Source: Endomicrobium sp. (GTDB lineage: Bacteria; Elusimicrobiota; Endomicrobiia; Endomicrobiales; Endomicrobiaceae). Taken from it: a stretch of 6,813 bases of DNA. Below, in pieces: positions 5,515 to 6,813 of this stretch (the stretch's first letter is position 1; every line of letters begins with the position of its first letter). The stretch lies in contig JAITOH010000093.1 of NCBI GenBank assembly GCA_031290055.1, forward strand, positions 1 to 6,813, read 5' to 3'. The translations under genes were made by a program, and so were the position numbers. A model generated the notes under the pieces. That model was given only the letters and a program-made list of their open reading frames with translations, was not told the DNA's origin and searched no databases.

Positions 5515-6813
5515 ATGATATTGCGTTATACAAAACCTGAGATGGGTGCTATTTGGTCTGATGAAAATAGATTCCAAAAAATGCTTGACGTCGAAATTTT
5601 TGCAGCTGAAGCTATGTCAGAACTTGGCATTGTTCCCAAAGAAGCCTTGAAAACGATAAAGGATAAGGTGAAAATTAATGTCAAAAGAATTAACGAAATA
5701 GAGCTTATTGTAAAGCATGATGTTATAGCTTTTTTGACAGCTCTTGTTGAAACTGTGGGTTTGGACGAAGGTAGATTTCTACACTTGGGTATGACTTCTT
5801 CTGATATTTTAGATACTGCTACTGGTGCACAGTTAAAACAAGCAGCAATTCTCCTTATTGAAGAGACAAAAAAATTGAGTGCTATACTATCTGAGTTAGC
5901 ACTGAGATATAAAATGACTCCAATAGTTGGGAGAACACATGGAATTCACGCAGAGCCTATGACTTTTGGTTTAAAAGTAGCATCTTGGTATTGTGAGATT
6001 ATTAGGTCATTAGAAAGACTTAATTTTGCTCTAAAAACTATAAGCTATGGAAAAATTTCAGGAGCTGTAGGTACTATGGCGCATTTAGATCCTAGAGTTG
6101 AAAAGTATGTATGCGAAAAAATGAATTTAAACCCTGAGCCTGTGTCAACGCAAATTATCCCACGTGACAGGCACTCAATTTATTTATCAGTAATTGCACA
6201 TGTGGGTGCAACCCTTGAGAGAATTGCTGTTGAAATAAGACATTTGCAAAGAACAGAGATTGCTGAAGTGTGCGAACCTTTTAATAAAGGACAAAAAGGT
6301 TCCTCAGCGATGCCTCATAAAAGGAATCCAATAATATCCGAGAATATATGTGGACTTGCAAGACTTTTAAGGGGGTATGCTGTAGCTGCGGTAGAAAATA
6401 TTGCTTTATGGCATGAACGTGATATAAGCCATTCTTCTATAGAAAGAATTACGCTTTCAGATGCTTCTATAGTTTTGCATTACATGATTGTGAGAATGCA
6501 ACATTTGTTATCAGGGCTTAATATTTATCCTGAGAATATGTTAATAAATTTAGATAAAACAAAAGACACTATTTTTTCAGGTGTATTGCTTCTTTCTCTA
6601 GTAAATAAAGGAATTTCTAGAGATGCTGCTTATGACATTGTTCAAAAAGTTGCCTTTGAGGTTAGAGATAGCAAAGTGTCTTTTCTAGAAGCATGTTTGA
6701 GAAATCAAGATATGAAGGATTATCTAACTGTTGAAGAAATAAAAAATAATTGTGATATTAAACTTCAATTTAAAAATATTGATTACATTTTCAAACGTGT
6801 GTTTGGAAGTAAA
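5515..6813 (+). CDS. purB: Adenylosuccinate lyase PurB (3' end cut by window)
   Basis: PurB acts twice in purine synthesis. It cleaves SAICAR to AICAR and adenylosuccinate to AMP, releasing fumarate each time. It belongs to the fumarase/aspartase superfamily and is normally a homotetramer with shared active sites. The frame runs 433 codons to the last base without a stop. Since the Bacillus-type short PurB is about 430 residues, the stop codon is probably just outside. It shows RYTKPEMGAIW at 4-14, KHD with His68, MTSSDILDTA (93-102), RTHGIHAEPMTFG with His142, the flexible catalytic loop GSSAMPHKRNP (262-272) with Ser263, and ERDISHSS at 301-308. These match known catalytic positions in the Bacillus enzyme to within about one residue. 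The C-terminal third is the usual small helical domain. It follows purN by 52 bases. Confidence 0.96.
   Translation, partial: MILRYTKPEMGAIWSDENRFQKMLDVEIFAAEAMSELGIVPKEALKTIKDKVKINVKRINEIELIVKHDVIAFLTALVETVGLDEGRFLHLGMTSSDILDTATGAQLKQAAILLIEETKKLSAILSELALRYKMTPIVGRTHGIHAEPMTFGLKVASWYCEIIRSLERLNFALKTISYGKISGAVGTMAHLDPRVEKYVCEKMNLNPEPVSTQIIPRDRHSIYLSVIAHVGATLERIAVEIRHLQRTEIAEVCEPFNKGQKGSSAMPHKRNPIISENICGLARLLRGYAVAAVENIALWHERDISHSSIERITLSDASIVLHYMIVRMQHLLSGLNIYPENMLINLDKTKDTIFSGVLLLSLVNKGISRDAAYDIVQKVAFEVRDSKVSFLEACLRNQDMKDYLTVEEIKNNCDIKLQFKNIDYIFKRVFGSK

Overview
This window is a compact stretch of nucleotide-biosynthesis genes, all on the + strand, from an AT-rich bacterium (about one third G+C by eye). 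In order it holds the 3' part of pyrK, then pyrD, pyrF, a LysE/RhtB-type membrane transporter, pyrE, purM, purN, and purB, which runs off the right end with probably only its stop codon missing. No RNA gene, CRISPR array, insertion sequence or phage gene was seen.

The left half (bases 2-3633) covers the last three steps of de novo UMP synthesis. PyrD with PyrK form the NAD-linked class 1B dihydroorotate dehydrogenase, PyrE adds ribose phosphate to orotate, and PyrF decarboxylates OMP to UMP. A hairpin after pyrD may split this half into a pyrK-pyrD unit and a pyrF-transporter-pyrE unit. The transporter lies 16 bases after pyrF and 3 bases before pyrE, so it is very likely co-transcribed with them.

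The right half (3871-6813) holds three de novo purine genes: purM (AIR synthetase), purN (GAR transformylase, overlapping purM by four bases) and purB (adenylosuccinate lyase). A 237-base spacer with an AT-rich palindrome separates the two halves. A second nested inverted repeat fills the purN-purB spacer.

Organism: the PyrDB/PyrK pair, a PyrE with a C-terminal Cys-Pro-Leu-Cys motif, TTG start use, A-rich lysine codon runs and rather long spacers for an operon fit a low-GC anaerobe or host-restricted bacterium. An Endomicrobium-like member of the Elusimicrobia is a guess that fits, but nothing here proves it. All genes appear intact. The most unusual spots are an 11-A run beside the catalytic cysteine codon of pyrD, the transporter embedded among pyr genes, and palindromes in the spacers. 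I did not find a convincing new multi-gene system; this is mostly core metabolism in an uncommon arrangement.
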